A stretch of DNA of 64,000 nt from contig NZ_LMIS01000001.1 in the NCBI RefSeq assembly GCF_001428805.1, positions 3,823,908-3,887,907 on the forward strand. Direction: 5' to 3'. Both the position numbers and the translations under genes were made by a program. This stretch comes from Aeromicrobium sp. Root236. GTDB lineage: Bacteria > Actinomycetota > Actinomycetes > Propionibacteriales > Nocardioidaceae. How positions within the stretch are numbered: position 1 is the first letter of the stretch; each line of letters begins with the position of its first letter. Below are positions 1 through 8,691 of this stretch, piece after piece. The notes beneath the pieces were generated by a model. It saw only the letters and a list, made by a program, of their open reading frames with translations. It did no database searches and was not told where the DNA came from.

Positions 1-481
1 CGCCGGGGCCGGTCAGGTTGGGGCCGATGACCGCTCCGACGGTCGTGGACCACACGACGAGCGAGAGGGCCCGGCCGATCTGACCCGGAGCGGCCCGGTC
101 GACAGCGGCGAAGCGCGACTGCAGGTTGGCTGCCGTGCTGGCACCGAACAGCGCGAGGCCCGCCAGGATGAGCCACAGCCACTCGAGCTCGGCCCCGACC
201 ACCACGACAGTCGCACCAGCCGATCCCGCGAACCAGCCGAGCGTCAGGGCCGGGCGGCGTCCCGTACGCGCGGCGATCGACGAGAGCGGGATCGTGAACG
301 CCGCCGCGCCCAGCGTCAGCATCACCACCGCCATGCCGGCCCACCCGGACGACCCGCTGATGTCCTTGATGATGATCGCGCCGACCGCGAGCCCCGCGCC
401 GTTGCCGACGCCACCGATCACCTGGACCAATGAGAGGACCGAGACGATCCTCCGCTGAGCAGGGTCAGGAGGTGGGGTCAC
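1..481 (-). CDS. MFS transporter, N-terminal part (runs off the left edge)
   Basis: About 160 residues are visible. After a short cytoplasmic leader come hydrophobic segments and a loop with RTGRRP, which fits the conserved TM2-TM3 loop of major facilitator transporters. It probably exports small molecules by proton antiport; the substrate cannot be read. I chose the GTG at 481 because an in-frame TAG lies four codons upstream and a TAGATT -10 box lies 6 nt before it, the leaderless pattern seen across this window. The C-terminal half lies outside the window. Confidence 0.75.
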   Translation of the reverse strand, partial: MTPPPDPAQRRIVSVLSLVQVIGGVGNGAGLAVGAIIIKDISGSSGWAGMAVVMLTLGAAAFTIPLSSIAARTGRRPALTLGWFAGSAGATVVVVGAELEWLWLILAGLALFGASTAANLQSRFAAVDRAAPGQIGRALSLVVWSTTVGAVIGPNLTGPG

Positions 482-487
482 CTCGGC

Positions 488-493
488 AATCTA
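488..493 (-). promoter_or_regulatory. -10 box of the MFS gene
   Basis: TAGATT on the minus strand, 6 nt before the GTG at 481. No ribosome-binding site fits in between, so the transcript is probably leaderless. Confidence 0.5.
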
Positions 494-511
494 GTCGATC
501 TGTTCCGTGAC

Positions 512-546
512 CCTGTCGAAAGGAACGGTGACGTCCTTTCGACAGG
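512..546. repeat. Perfect inverted repeat, dispersed repeat family
   Basis: Arms 512-524 (CCTGTCGAAAGGA) and 534-546 (TCCTTTCGACAGG) are perfect 13-bp complements around a 9-nt loop. The arm is the same motif as in the array at 22853-23216 and the pair at 23564-23633. It lies between the stop of the M13 peptidase gene and the MFS start, so it may act as a terminator hairpin; no T-tract is present. Confidence 0.8.
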
Positions 547-585
547 CTCGAGGGCCGGAGGCTCGCGCCAGCAGTGAACGCCCGC

Positions 586-2529
586 TCACCAGATGGTGAC
601 TCGGGCCCCGGGGTCGAGCCACAGCTGGTCGTCGGCGGTGACGCCGAACGCCTCGTAGAAGGCGTCGATGTTGCGCACGACCTGGTTGCAGCGGAACTCC
701 GGGGGCGAGTGCGGGTCGATCGTCAGCCGACGCACGGTCTCGGCCGGGCGTACCTTCGACTGCCATGCCTGGGCCCACGAGATGAAGAACCGCTGGTCGG
801 GGGTCAGCCCGTCGATCTCGGCGTCATCGGGCTCGGTGAGCCGGAACGCCTGGTAGGCGATGCCGAGGCCGCCGAGGTCGCCGATGTTCTCGCCGATCGT
901 GAGCGAGCCGTTGACCGTACGGCCATCGGCGCCTTCCGGCGTCAGTGCGTCGTACTGGGCGATGAGGGCGGAGGTGAGCTTCTCGAACGACTCACGGTCG
1001 TCGTCGGTCCACCAGTTGCGCAGGGCGCCCGTGCCGTCGTACTGCGAGCCCTGGTCGTCGAAGCCGTGGCCGATCTCATGGCCGATGACGGCGCCGATCG
1101 CGCCGTAGTTGACCGCGTCGTCGGCGTCGGCGTGGAAGAACGGCGGCTGCAGGATCGCGGCCGGGAAGACGATCTCGTTCATCGTGGGGTTGTAGTAGGC
1201 GTTGACGGTCTGCGGCGTCATGTACCACTCGTCGCGGTCGATCGGCGAGCCGATCTTGGCGAGCTCGCGGTCCGTGGCGACGGCGATCGCCCGCCGGGCG
1301 TTGCCGAGCAGGTCGTCGGGCGCGGTCTCGAGCGCCGAGTAGTCCTTGAACTCGTCGGGGTGGCCGATCTTGGGGTTGAAGGTGTCGAGCTTCTCGTACG
1401 CCTGCTTCTTGGTCTCGTCACTCATCCACGGCAAGGCGGCGATGCTCTTGCGGTACGCCTCGAGGAGGTTGCCGATCAGCTCGGTCATCCGCTCCTTGGA
1501 CGCCGGCGGGAACTCGGTGCGGACATAGATCTTGCCGACTGCCTCGCCCATCGCGCCCTCGACGAAGCCAACGCCGCGCTTCCACCGGGGCCGCAGCTCG
1601 TCGGTGCCGCTGAGGGTCTTGCCGTAGAACTCGAAGTTGGCGTTGACGAAGGCCGACGACAGGTAGGGCGACGCGCTGTGGACGACCTGCCAGCGCAGCC
1701 AGTCCTTCCAGGCGTCGAGCTCGGCCGGCACGAGCAGCGTCTCGAGTCCCTCGAGGTAGGACGGCTGGGCGACGACGACCTCCGCGATCACGGGTGCGGG
1801 GATCTTGGCCGCGTCGGACCAGCTCGTCCAGTCGAACGAGGGCGCGAGGGCCTGCAACCCGTCGAGCGCCAGCAGGTTGTAGGTCTTCTGGGCGTCGCGC
1901 GACTCGACGCGGTCCCAGTGGAACTTCGCGAGACGGGTCTCGAGATCCATGATGCGCTGGGCGCGCTCGGCTGCGTCGTCGAGCCCGGCCAGGCCCAGCA
2001 TCGTCGTGAGGTGTCCGACGTACGCCTCACGGATCGCGGCCGAGCCCTCCTCGCGGTAGTAGGCCTCGTCGGGCAGGCCGATGCCGCCCTGACCGAGGTG
2101 GGTCACGTAGCGGTCGGGCTGGCCGCTGTCGGGACCGATGTACATGCCGAAGACGCTGCCGACGCCCTGGCGGTCGAGCGTGCCGAGCGTGCGGATGAAG
2201 CTGGGGATGTCGGTGACGGCGTCGACCTGCGACAGCTCGCCCTCGAGCGGAGCGCCGCCGAGTGCCTCGACGCGCTCCTCGTCCATGAAGCTCGCGTAGA
2301 GGTCGCCGATCTTGCGCTGCTCGTCGTCCTGCGGGGCCTTGCTGGCGGTCTCGATGATCTCGCGGACCTTGGCCTCGGCCTCGTCGACCAGCGTCACGAA
2401 GGAGCCGGCGGTGGCCCGGTCGGGCTTGATCTCGGCGGTGCGCAGCCAAGGGCCGTTGACGTGTCGGAACAGGTCGTCTTGGACGCGGATGGAGGGGTCG
2501 AACTGCGTCATGTCGATGCCGTGGGTCAC
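586..2529 (-). CDS. M13 family zinc metallopeptidase (neprilysin/PepO-like)
   Basis: 647 residues, the usual length for bacterial M13 peptidases. The zinc site HEIGH lies near residue 483 and the third-ligand region GENIGDLGG near 545; the substrate-binding NAYYNP motif precedes the HEIGH. No signal peptide is seen, so it is probably cytoplasmic or released without Sec, and it likely cleaves peptides. The start is GTG at 2529, 6 nt after a TAGCCT -10 box. It is divergent from the siderophore-interacting gene with only 17 bp between the two starts. Confidence 0.93.
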   Translation of the reverse strand: MTHGIDMTQFDPSIRVQDDLFRHVNGPWLRTAEIKPDRATAGSFVTLVDEAEAKVREIIETASKAPQDDEQRKIGDLYASFMDEERVEALGGAPLEGELSQVDAVTDIPSFIRTLGTLDRQGVGSVFGMYIGPDSGQPDRYVTHLGQGGIGLPDEAYYREEGSAAIREAYVGHLTTMLGLAGLDDAAERAQRIMDLETRLAKFHWDRVESRDAQKTYNLLALDGLQALAPSFDWTSWSDAAKIPAPVIAEVVVAQPSYLEGLETLLVPAELDAWKDWLRWQVVHSASPYLSSAFVNANFEFYGKTLSGTDELRPRWKRGVGFVEGAMGEAVGKIYVRTEFPPASKERMTELIGNLLEAYRKSIAALPWMSDETKKQAYEKLDTFNPKIGHPDEFKDYSALETAPDDLLGNARRAIAVATDRELAKIGSPIDRDEWYMTPQTVNAYYNPTMNEIVFPAAILQPPFFHADADDAVNYGAIGAVIGHEIGHGFDDQGSQYDGTGALRNWWTDDDRESFEKLTSALIAQYDALTPEGADGRTVNGSLTIGENIGDLGGLGIAYQAFRLTEPDDAEIDGLTPDQRFFISWAQAWQSKVRPAETVRRLTIDPHSPPEFRCNQVVRNIDAFYEAFGVTADDQLWLDPGARVTIW

Positions 2530-2534
2530 GCCAG

Positions 2535-2541
2535 TAGGCTA
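2535..2541. promoter_or_regulatory. Shared bidirectional -10 element
   Basis: TAGGCT (2535-2540, plus) and TAGCCT (2541-2536, minus) overlap over 5 bp. Each sits exactly 6 nt from its GTG (2547 plus, 2529 minus). Both genes would be leaderless and would share one -10 core. Confidence 0.6.
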
Positions 2542-2546
2542 CACAG

Positions 2547-3389
2547 GTGAGCAAGATCCATCCCGCCAGACTGACCGTGATCCGGACCGAATTCGTGGCG
2601 CCTTCGATGCGACGCGTCGTGCTCGGCGGCGACGGATTCGCGGAGTTCCTGACCCGCCACCTCGCGCTCAGCGGGTCGTTCACCGACGAGTACGTCAAGC
2701 TCGTCTTCCTCGCCCAGGGATTCGACTATCCGGAGCCGCTGGACCTCGACGTGGTCCGCGAGACGATGCCCCACGAGGCATGGCCGGTGCTGCGGACCTA
2801 CACGATCCGCTGGGTCGATCCCGAGGCGCAGGAGGTCGCGATCGACTTCGTCGTGCACGGCGACGAGGGCGTGGCGGGCCCGTGGGCGGCACACGCCCAG
2901 CCCGGTGACGTCATGCACCTGCGGGGACCCAACGGGGCGTACGCGCCCGATCCCACGGCCGACTGGCACCTCTTCGTCGGCGACGAGGCGGGCATGCCCG
3001 CGATCTGCGCGGGACTCGAGGCCCTGCCTGCCGGTGCCCGAGCGGCGGCATTCATCGAGGTCGGGGGCCCGGACGACCAGGTCGCGATCGCGACGGTCGC
3101 GGACCTCGAGATCCACTGGCTGCACCGCGGAGACGCACCCGCGGGCACGACGACGTTGCTCGACGGCGCGGTTCGCGCGTGGGACTGGTGGCCCGGCCGT
3201 GCGCAGGCATTCATCCACGGCGAGTCGGCGCTGCTCAAGTCGGTGCGTCCGCACGTGCTCAACGACCGCGGGGTGGCTCGCGCGGACGTCTCGGTGTCGG
3301 CCTACTGGCGGCGCGGGACGACCGAGGAGGGCTTCCGTGAGTGGAAGTCGGCCCAGAAGGACGCGGTCATGCGACCGGGGGCGTCCTGA
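2547..3389 (+). CDS. Siderophore-interacting protein (FAD-dependent ferric-siderophore reductase, ViuB-like)
   Basis: 280 residues, normal for the family. An N-terminal FAD-binding barrel carries the flavin motif RTYT near residue 84. An NAD(P)H-binding half follows, and the end has the family's YWRRG...W signature. It is expected to reduce Fe(III)-siderophores in the cytosol using NADPH. No siderophore transporter is adjacent, so it may act on siderophores imported by a distant system. The start is GTG at 2547, leaderless by the -10 spacing. Confidence 0.9.
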   Translation: MSKIHPARLTVIRTEFVAPSMRRVVLGGDGFAEFLTRHLALSGSFTDEYVKLVFLAQGFDYPEPLDLDVVRETMPHEAWPVLRTYTIRWVDPEAQEVAIDFVVHGDEGVAGPWAAHAQPGDVMHLRGPNGAYAPDPTADWHLFVGDEAGMPAICAGLEALPAGARAAAFIEVGGPDDQVAIATVADLEIHWLHRGDAPAGTTTLLDGAVRAWDWWPGRAQAFIHGESALLKSVRPHVLNDRGVARADVSVSAYWRRGTTEEGFREWKSAQKDAVMRPGAS

Positions 3390-3404
3390 CCCGTGCGCTG
3401 ACGG

Positions 3405-3410
3405 TAACCT
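3405..3410 (+). promoter_or_regulatory. -10 box of the cytidylyltransferase fusion gene
   Basis: TAACCT exactly 6 nt before the GTG at 3417; leaderless arrangement. No convincing -35 box was found. Confidence 0.5.
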
Positions 3411-3416
3411 CGTCGG

Positions 3417-4835
3417 GTGACTGAACTCCGCAATGTGGCCGTCATCCTGGCTGGTGGCACCGGTACGAGGGTCGGCCTCTCGATCCCCAAGCAGCTCATC
3501 AAGATCGCCGGCAAGACGATCATCGAGCACACCATCGCGGCGTTCCAGGCGTCCTCGCTGATCGACGAGATCGTGATCCTGATGGCGCCGGGCCACCTCG
3601 ACCCCGTGCGCGCGATCGTCCACAACGGCGGCTACGACAAGGTCACCCAGATCGTCGAGGGCGGCGAGACGCGCAACGAGTCGACGAGCCGTGCGCTCGA
3701 GGCACTGGGCTCCGACGAGTGCAACGTCCTGTTCCACGACGCCGTACGCCCGCTGGTCTCGCAGACGATCATCGGCGACGTCGTCGCCGCGCTCGCGACG
3801 CACGAGGCGGTCGACACCGCGATCCCGTCGGCGGACACCGTGGTGCAGGTCCACGACAGCCCCGACGAGGTGCACACGATCTCCGACGTGCTGCCGCGAC
3901 ACCTGCTCCGTCGGGGGCAGACCCCGCAGGCGTTCCGCCTCTCGGTGATCCGCAAGGCGTACGAGCTGGCCTGGCAGGACCCGGCCTTCACCGCGACGGA
4001 CGACTGCACGGTCGTGCTGCGCTACCTGCCCGAGGTGCCGATCGCCGTCGTCCAGGGCCACGAGCGCAACATGAAGGTCACCGAGCCGATCGACGTCTAC
4101 ATCGCCGACAAGCTCTTCCAGCTGCACTCCGCGGACACTCCGGACCAGCTGACCGACGAGCAGTACCGGGCCGCCCTGCAGGGCAAGACCATGGTCGTGT
4201 TCGGCGGCTCGTACGGCATCGGCGGCGACATCGCCGAGCTCGCCCGTGGCTTCGGCGCAACCGTGCACTCGTTCTCACGCTCGTCAACCAACACCCACGT
4301 CGACCGCCGCGAGGACATCGCCGCGGCTGCCGCGGCGGTGCTCAAGGAGTCCGAGTCGATCGACTTCGTCGTCAACACGGCCGGCGTCCTGGTGATCGAG
4401 GACCTCGCCGACACGTCCGAGGAGACGATCTTCGCGGCGACCGAGATCAACTACCTCGCCCCGATCTTCATCGCGCAGGAGTTCTATCCGCACCTGGCGC
4501 GCTCGTCGGGCTCGCTGCTGCTGTTCACCTCGTCGTCCTACACCCGCGGTCGCGGCGGCTACTCGCTCTACTCCTCGGCCAAGGCCGCTGTCGTCAACCT
4601 GACGCAGGCGCTGGCCGACGAGTGGGCCGGCGAGGTGCGGGTCAACTGCGTCAACCCCGAACGTACGGGCACGCCGATGCGCACCAAGGCGTTCGGCGAG
4701 GAGCCCGAGGGCACGCTGCTGAGCTCGATGGAGGTCGCCCGCCAGTCGCTCGACGTCCTGCTGGCCGAGCAGACCGGGCACATCATCGACATCAGGCGCG
4801 AGGACGGCCCGGCGGCCGTTGGCGGAGGCTCCTAG
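3417..4835 (+). CDS. Bifunctional cytidylyltransferase / SDR oxidoreductase (TarI-TarJ-type, Bcs1-like)
   Basis: 472 residues in two domains. Residues 1-240 are an IspD/TarI-type nucleotidyltransferase (ILAGGTGTR near the N-terminus, IPKQ following). From residue 259 a short-chain dehydrogenase begins with GGSYGIGG and has the catalytic YSSAK near 384. The same fusion is known in the Haemophilus Bcs1 protein, which reduces ribulose-5-phosphate and makes CDP-ribitol. The likely role is CDP-ribitol for teichoic-acid-like polymers, consistent with the CDP-polyol transferases at 11.1-17.3 kb. Isoprenoid IspD is the alternative for domain 1, but the SDR fusion argues against it. Confidence 0.85.
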   Translation: MTELRNVAVILAGGTGTRVGLSIPKQLIKIAGKTIIEHTIAAFQASSLIDEIVILMAPGHLDPVRAIVHNGGYDKVTQIVEGGETRNESTSRALEALGSDECNVLFHDAVRPLVSQTIIGDVVAALATHEAVDTAIPSADTVVQVHDSPDEVHTISDVLPRHLLRRGQTPQAFRLSVIRKAYELAWQDPAFTATDDCTVVLRYLPEVPIAVVQGHERNMKVTEPIDVYIADKLFQLHSADTPDQLTDEQYRAALQGKTMVVFGGSYGIGGDIAELARGFGATVHSFSRSSTNTHVDRREDIAAAAAAVLKESESIDFVVNTAGVLVIEDLADTSEETIFAATEINYLAPIFIAQEFYPHLARSSGSLLLFTSSSYTRGRGGYSLYSSAKAAVVNLTQALADEWAGEVRVNCVNPERTGTPMRTKAFGEEPEGTLLSSMEVARQSLDVLLAEQTGHIIDIRREDGPAAVGGGS

Positions 4836-4874
4836 ACCCTCGACGCCCGGCTTCGCCGGTGAGAGGCTGTCCAG

Positions 4875-6104
4875 ATGGGGCAGCCGGAGGATCCTGACCA
4901 GTGGGTCGTCGACTCACCCGCAGTCGGCACCGGGCTCCAGGCGCAACGGTTTCGTGGCGACAAGCCACCGCGCAAGCCGCCGAGGTCCGCGGCGCCGGTC
5001 GCGCTGACGATCTCCGGCGGTGGCTTTCGCGCCACGTTGGCCGGTCTCGGCGCCATCCGCCTGCTGGCTGACGCCGGGCTGCTGCGTGACCTCCGGTACG
5101 TCTCGTCGGTCTCCGGCGGGTCGCTGGCGAACGGGCTGCTGGCGTCCCGGTGGCCGCTGCTGCGGGACGCCGGGTTCACCGGTGCAGCCGTGCAGGAGTA
5201 CCTGATCGACCCCTTCATCGAGCGGATCTCGTCGCAGTCGCTGAAGTGGTCGCTGGTGCGTGGCATCTGGCGCGCGGCCGGGCCATCGACGCGTACGGAC
5301 CTGCTGGCGCGACGGTTCGACGAGTGGTGGTTCGACGGGGTCGAGCTCGAGCAGCTCGATCGTGGGGTCCGGTGGATCATCAACGCGGCGAACCTGACGA
5401 CCGGGGTGCGCTTCGGATTCGAGCGCGACACGGTTGGGGACTACACGATCGGGCACGTGGCGACCGGGGGGACCGGCTTGCGGCTGAGCACGGCGGTGGC
5501 AGCCTCGGCGGCGGTGCCGGGTGCGTTCGCTCCGGTCGTGCTGACGTCGCCGGAGTTCCCAGGTGCAGAACACGCGCCGGTGCTGATGGACGGCGGGACG
5601 TACGACAACACGGGGCTGCAGGCACTCGACGACAAGGCGTACCGGGACGTGTTCCTCGTCGCGTTGAACGCAGGGGGACTGCTGCGGCCGGGACCATACG
5701 GCCGGATCCCTGTGGTTCGTGACCTGGCTCGCGCGAACTCGCTGCTCTACCGGCAGAGCGTCGCGCTGCGCACGACGAGTCTCGTGGCGCAGTTCCAACG
5801 TGGCCGGAAGGCCGGCGCCGGTCCCTTGCCGCCCGATGGCCGTCGCGGAGTGCTGACCGGGCTGGTCACGTCGCTGCCTGACCCCGGCCCCGCGCCATTG
5901 CGGGCCTGGCGGGTCCGGTTCCCCGAGGCGCGTACGTTCGACGATCGCGACCTCGCGCTGGTGCCGACCGTGTTCGACAAGCTGGAGCCGGCGCTGTGCC
6001 GGGCCCTGGTGCACCGCGGCTGGTGGACGGTGGGCGCTGCGCTGGCCACGTTCTTCCCCCGCCGCCTGGGTGACTTCAATGAATGGACCGCGCCGGAGCT
6101 GTGA
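4875..6104 (+). CDS. Patatin-like phospholipase family protein
   Basis: 409 residues. The oxyanion motif GGGFR lies near residue 47, the nucleophile elbow SGGS near 79 and the catalytic DGG near 238, the Ser-Asp dyad of patatins. A role in hydrolysing membrane lipids or acyl esters is expected; the substrate is unknown. There is no signal peptide or clear membrane segment. ATG 4875 follows the previous gene by 39 bp. It converges on the beta-propeller gene across a long palindrome. Confidence 0.85.
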   Translation: MGQPEDPDQWVVDSPAVGTGLQAQRFRGDKPPRKPPRSAAPVALTISGGGFRATLAGLGAIRLLADAGLLRDLRYVSSVSGGSLANGLLASRWPLLRDAGFTGAAVQEYLIDPFIERISSQSLKWSLVRGIWRAAGPSTRTDLLARRFDEWWFDGVELEQLDRGVRWIINAANLTTGVRFGFERDTVGDYTIGHVATGGTGLRLSTAVAASAAVPGAFAPVVLTSPEFPGAEHAPVLMDGGTYDNTGLQALDDKAYRDVFLVALNAGGLLRPGPYGRIPVVRDLARANSLLYRQSVALRTTSLVAQFQRGRKAGAGPLPPDGRRGVLTGLVTSLPDPGPAPLRAWRVRFPEARTFDDRDLALVPTVFDKLEPALCRALVHRGWWTVGAALATFFPRRLGDFNEWTAPEL

Positions 6105-6110
6105 CGGTGG

Positions 6111-6179
6111 ACCCGCTGAGACTGACGTTCGTGCTGCGACATGCGGCGTGTCGCAACATGAACGTCAGTCCCAGCGGGT
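6111..6179. terminator. Long palindrome between convergent genes, probable bidirectional terminator
   Basis: Nested arms pair from outside in: ACCCGCTG with CAGCGGGT, GACTGACGTTC with GAACGTCAGTC, TG with CA, GCGACA with TGTCGC, around a 7-nt loop, with small mismatches between arms. It begins 6 bp after one stop codon and ends 1 bp before the other. There is no T-tract on either side, so terminator is the reading from position and stem strength. Confidence 0.65.
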
Positions 6180-6180
6180 C

Positions 6181-8124
6181 CTACGGGAGGGTGAAGAATT
6201 TGACGTCTTCGCCGGTGACCAGGACGACCCGGCCGTCAGGCAGCCCGAACGTGCGGACCTGGGCGGCATCGTCGCCGTACTCGACATTGGTCACCGAGCT
6301 GCTGAGCTTGCCGTGGGTGACCGTGATCGCCGCGACCTGGACCCGGTCACCCTTGCGGAGCACCGCGAGGGCGGTGTCCAGCTTCGGCAACCAGGTGAAC
6401 GAGCGCGGGTCCGAGCCGGCGATCGCGCTTGCGCGCCGGTAGGTCTCGACGGCGACCCGCTTCACGTGCGTGAGGTCAGACGTGCGGAACAGCGCGATCT
6501 GGGCGCCTCGGGCACCGCGGCCGACGCCGAGCAGCCAGGTGTCGCTCAGCGGGTGCAGGTAGTCGCTGAAGCCGGGGATCTTGAGCTTGCCGAGCCGCCG
6601 TGGCTTGGCGGGGTCGGTCAGGTCGACCGTGTAGAGCGGGTCGACCTGCCGGAACGTCACCAGGACCGCGAGGTTGTCGAACCAGCGCACGGCCTTGAGG
6701 TCCTCGTTCTTGCCGAGGTGGTCGAGCCGGCCGATCTCGGTGAGCTCCTTGCCCTCACGGCGGAACGTGACGACGGAGTTGAAGGGACCGGTCTCGCTCG
6801 ACGGGCTCACAGCGACACGCAGCACGTCGTCGGCCTCGTCGAGCGACCACCGATCAGCCAGTCGCCCCTCGACCTCGCCCGAGGCGACGTGGATCGCGTC
6901 GACGCCGTCGAGCTCGAAGTCGTAGAGGTGCGTCGTCCCACCGCCCATGTCCGGAGCGACCTTGCACCCGCCACAGCCCCACCAGCGAGGTGAGTCGGCG
7001 AGGTAGAGGTGGTCCGCCGACTCGTACGCGATCGTCGTCGCGCCGGCGAGGCCGATCGCGTGCGGCTTGGCGGCGTCGGTGGCCGTGAACCCCACGATGC
7101 TGACGGTGTCGAGGCCTCCGGTGTCCGGCACCGCGACGTTGGTGCAGTCGAGCAGCTGCTTGGCGCCGGAGCCGCTGTCGTACGCGGGCAGCCAGTCCTT
7201 GATCGTCGTCGCCCGCACCGCGCGGCGGTTGGCCACCAGCGCCTCGCGCTCCGTGACCTTGCCTCCGGGCTCGAGGAAGTCGAGCGTCGGCAGGCCGGCC
7301 GCAAGCACCAGACGGACGGTCGAGCCGTGCTGCCGCGCTGCGACGACCCGCGAGGCGTACGTGACGGTGGACTCGACCTTGGGCTCGTCAGGCTGCTTGA
7401 CGGACAGGGTGATGACCCGGCTGCCGCGCCGCAGGTCGGTCAGCTCGTCGCGGGGACTCAACGCGTCCGTGCCGATCACCACGACCGTCGTGCCGGACAG
7501 CAGGATCTGACCGTCCTCGAGACCCTTGAGGTGGGTCGTCGACTCCTTGACCATGGCCGGTCCTGAGGCGTCGTACACGACCAGGTCGCTGCCGCGGAGA
7601 CGGACCACGAGCTTGCCGTCGGTCTTGACGGTGTCGGGCTCGTCGACGCCGTTCTCCTGCACGTTCGTGCCGGTGGGGCTCGAGCTCTGGGACCGCTGAC
7701 CGGACAGCGGAATGTATCCCTTGGCGCTCGTCAGGTTCTCCATGCGCCGGGAGTCGAAGGTGCCCGATTCCTGCAGCCGGTACCCGTCGTACTCCCGCTG
7801 CCAGCCGTACTCCGTGACCAGCTCGAGCGCCCGGTCCTGGTACGACTCGAGCAGCTCCGCACAGCTCTGTGCGGGCTCGAGGTCGGCCTGGAACGCCGCA
7901 GGGCTGGCATCGCTGTGCGGCGCGGAGGCGGAAGGCGTAGGCCGGTTGCCCACCGCGGCACCGGCGACGAACGCGCCGACCACCGCGGCAGTGGCACCCA
8001 CGGCGACCACGGTCTGCCGGAGCTTGCGACGTCGAGCCGCCTCGGTCCGGCCGGCGGCCATGATCGCGTCCACCGGCGGCGTGCCGGTCGGCAGTCCGTC
8101 CCAGGAGTCTTCAAGATCAGTCAT
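6181..8124 (-). CDS. Membrane-anchored beta-propeller protein (Beta_propel family), sigma-factor partner
   Basis: 647 residues: about 38 cytoplasmic residues, one transmembrane helix near 40-62, then a large extracytoplasmic region. The signature NVQENGVDEPDTVKTDGK starts the C-terminal propeller found in secreted actinobacterial proteins distantly related to WD40. Its ATG at 8124 overlaps the sigma-factor stop (ATGA), so the two are translationally coupled. The topology of short inside tail, one helix and large sensor domain matches what an anti-sigma factor would have, but the tail lacks a recognisable zinc anti-sigma motif. That regulatory role is inference. Confidence 0.8.
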   Translation of the reverse strand: MTDLEDSWDGLPTGTPPVDAIMAAGRTEAARRRKLRQTVVAVGATAAVVGAFVAGAAVGNRPTPSASAPHSDASPAAFQADLEPAQSCAELLESYQDRALELVTEYGWQREYDGYRLQESGTFDSRRMENLTSAKGYIPLSGQRSQSSSPTGTNVQENGVDEPDTVKTDGKLVVRLRGSDLVVYDASGPAMVKESTTHLKGLEDGQILLSGTTVVVIGTDALSPRDELTDLRRGSRVITLSVKQPDEPKVESTVTYASRVVAARQHGSTVRLVLAAGLPTLDFLEPGGKVTEREALVANRRAVRATTIKDWLPAYDSGSGAKQLLDCTNVAVPDTGGLDTVSIVGFTATDAAKPHAIGLAGATTIAYESADHLYLADSPRWWGCGGCKVAPDMGGGTTHLYDFELDGVDAIHVASGEVEGRLADRWSLDEADDVLRVAVSPSSETGPFNSVVTFRREGKELTEIGRLDHLGKNEDLKAVRWFDNLAVLVTFRQVDPLYTVDLTDPAKPRRLGKLKIPGFSDYLHPLSDTWLLGVGRGARGAQIALFRTSDLTHVKRVAVETYRRASAIAGSDPRSFTWLPKLDTALAVLRKGDRVQVAAITVTHGKLSSSVTNVEYGDDAAQVRTFGLPDGRVVLVTGEDVKFFTLP

Positions 8125-8627
8125 CGGTGCTCCTCGGAAAGCTCGGAGAGGTGGTGGGACCCGGCCAGTGCGGCGAGCGCGCGGGAGAGGCGGCTCTTGA
8201 CCGTGCCGCCCGGGATGCTGAGGGCCGAGGCGGTCTGCGCCTCGGTCAGCTGGACGAAGTAGCGCAGCACGACGACGTCGCGCTGCTCCTTGGTCAACCC
8301 GTCGAGGGCCTGGTGGACCGCGTCGGCGAGCACGACCTGGCCGCTGGCGTCGTCCACGTGCTCGTCGGCCTCGACGTCGACCCGGCTGCGCCACCAGCGC
8401 GTACGCCTGATGTCGCGCAGCTGGTTGAGCAGCATCCGGTAGACGTACGCCTCACGGTTCGTGGCGTCGGTGACCCGCTGCCAGCTGGCGTAGCAGCGCA
8501 CGAGGGTCTGCTGCGCGATGTCCTCGGCCTCGTGCGGCCCGGCGCCGAGGAAGATCGCGGCGCGCACGAGGTCGCGCCACTGCGAACGTACGAACTCCGC
8601 AAAGCTCGCCTCGGACGTCGCGTCCAC
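8121..8627 (-). CDS. SigE-family ECF RNA polymerase sigma factor
   Basis: 168 residues with sigma region 2 (AEDIAQQTLVRCYASW) and region 4 helix-turn-helix (TEAQTASALSIPGGTVKSRLSRAL). It should direct RNA polymerase to a small regulon, probably in response to an envelope signal. The GTG at 8627 is preceded by a strong GAGGAGG site and a TAAGGT box at 8656-8651, so it is leadered, unlike most first genes here. It is followed by the coupled beta-propeller gene. Confidence 0.9.
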   Translation of the reverse strand: MDATSEASFAEFVRSQWRDLVRAAIFLGAGPHEAEDIAQQTLVRCYASWQRVTDATNREAYVYRMLLNQLRDIRRTRWWRSRVDVEADEHVDDASGQVVLADAVHQALDGLTKEQRDVVVLRYFVQLTEAQTASALSIPGGTVKSRLSRALAALAGSHHLSELSEEHR

Positions 8628-8691
8628 GCCGCCTCCTCAGATGACCTGTCACCTTACGACGGATCCGGAGGCGGTTCGGTTCCCTTCGGGC

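Noticed and set aside
574..2550. 658-codon plus-strand frame opposite the M13 peptidase
   Set aside because: Antisense shadow typical of high-G+C DNA; biased composition and no recognisable domain, while the minus strand has HEIGH.
2526..4268. 580-codon minus frame opposite the flavoprotein and cytidylyltransferase
   Set aside because: Shadow of two well-supported plus-strand genes.
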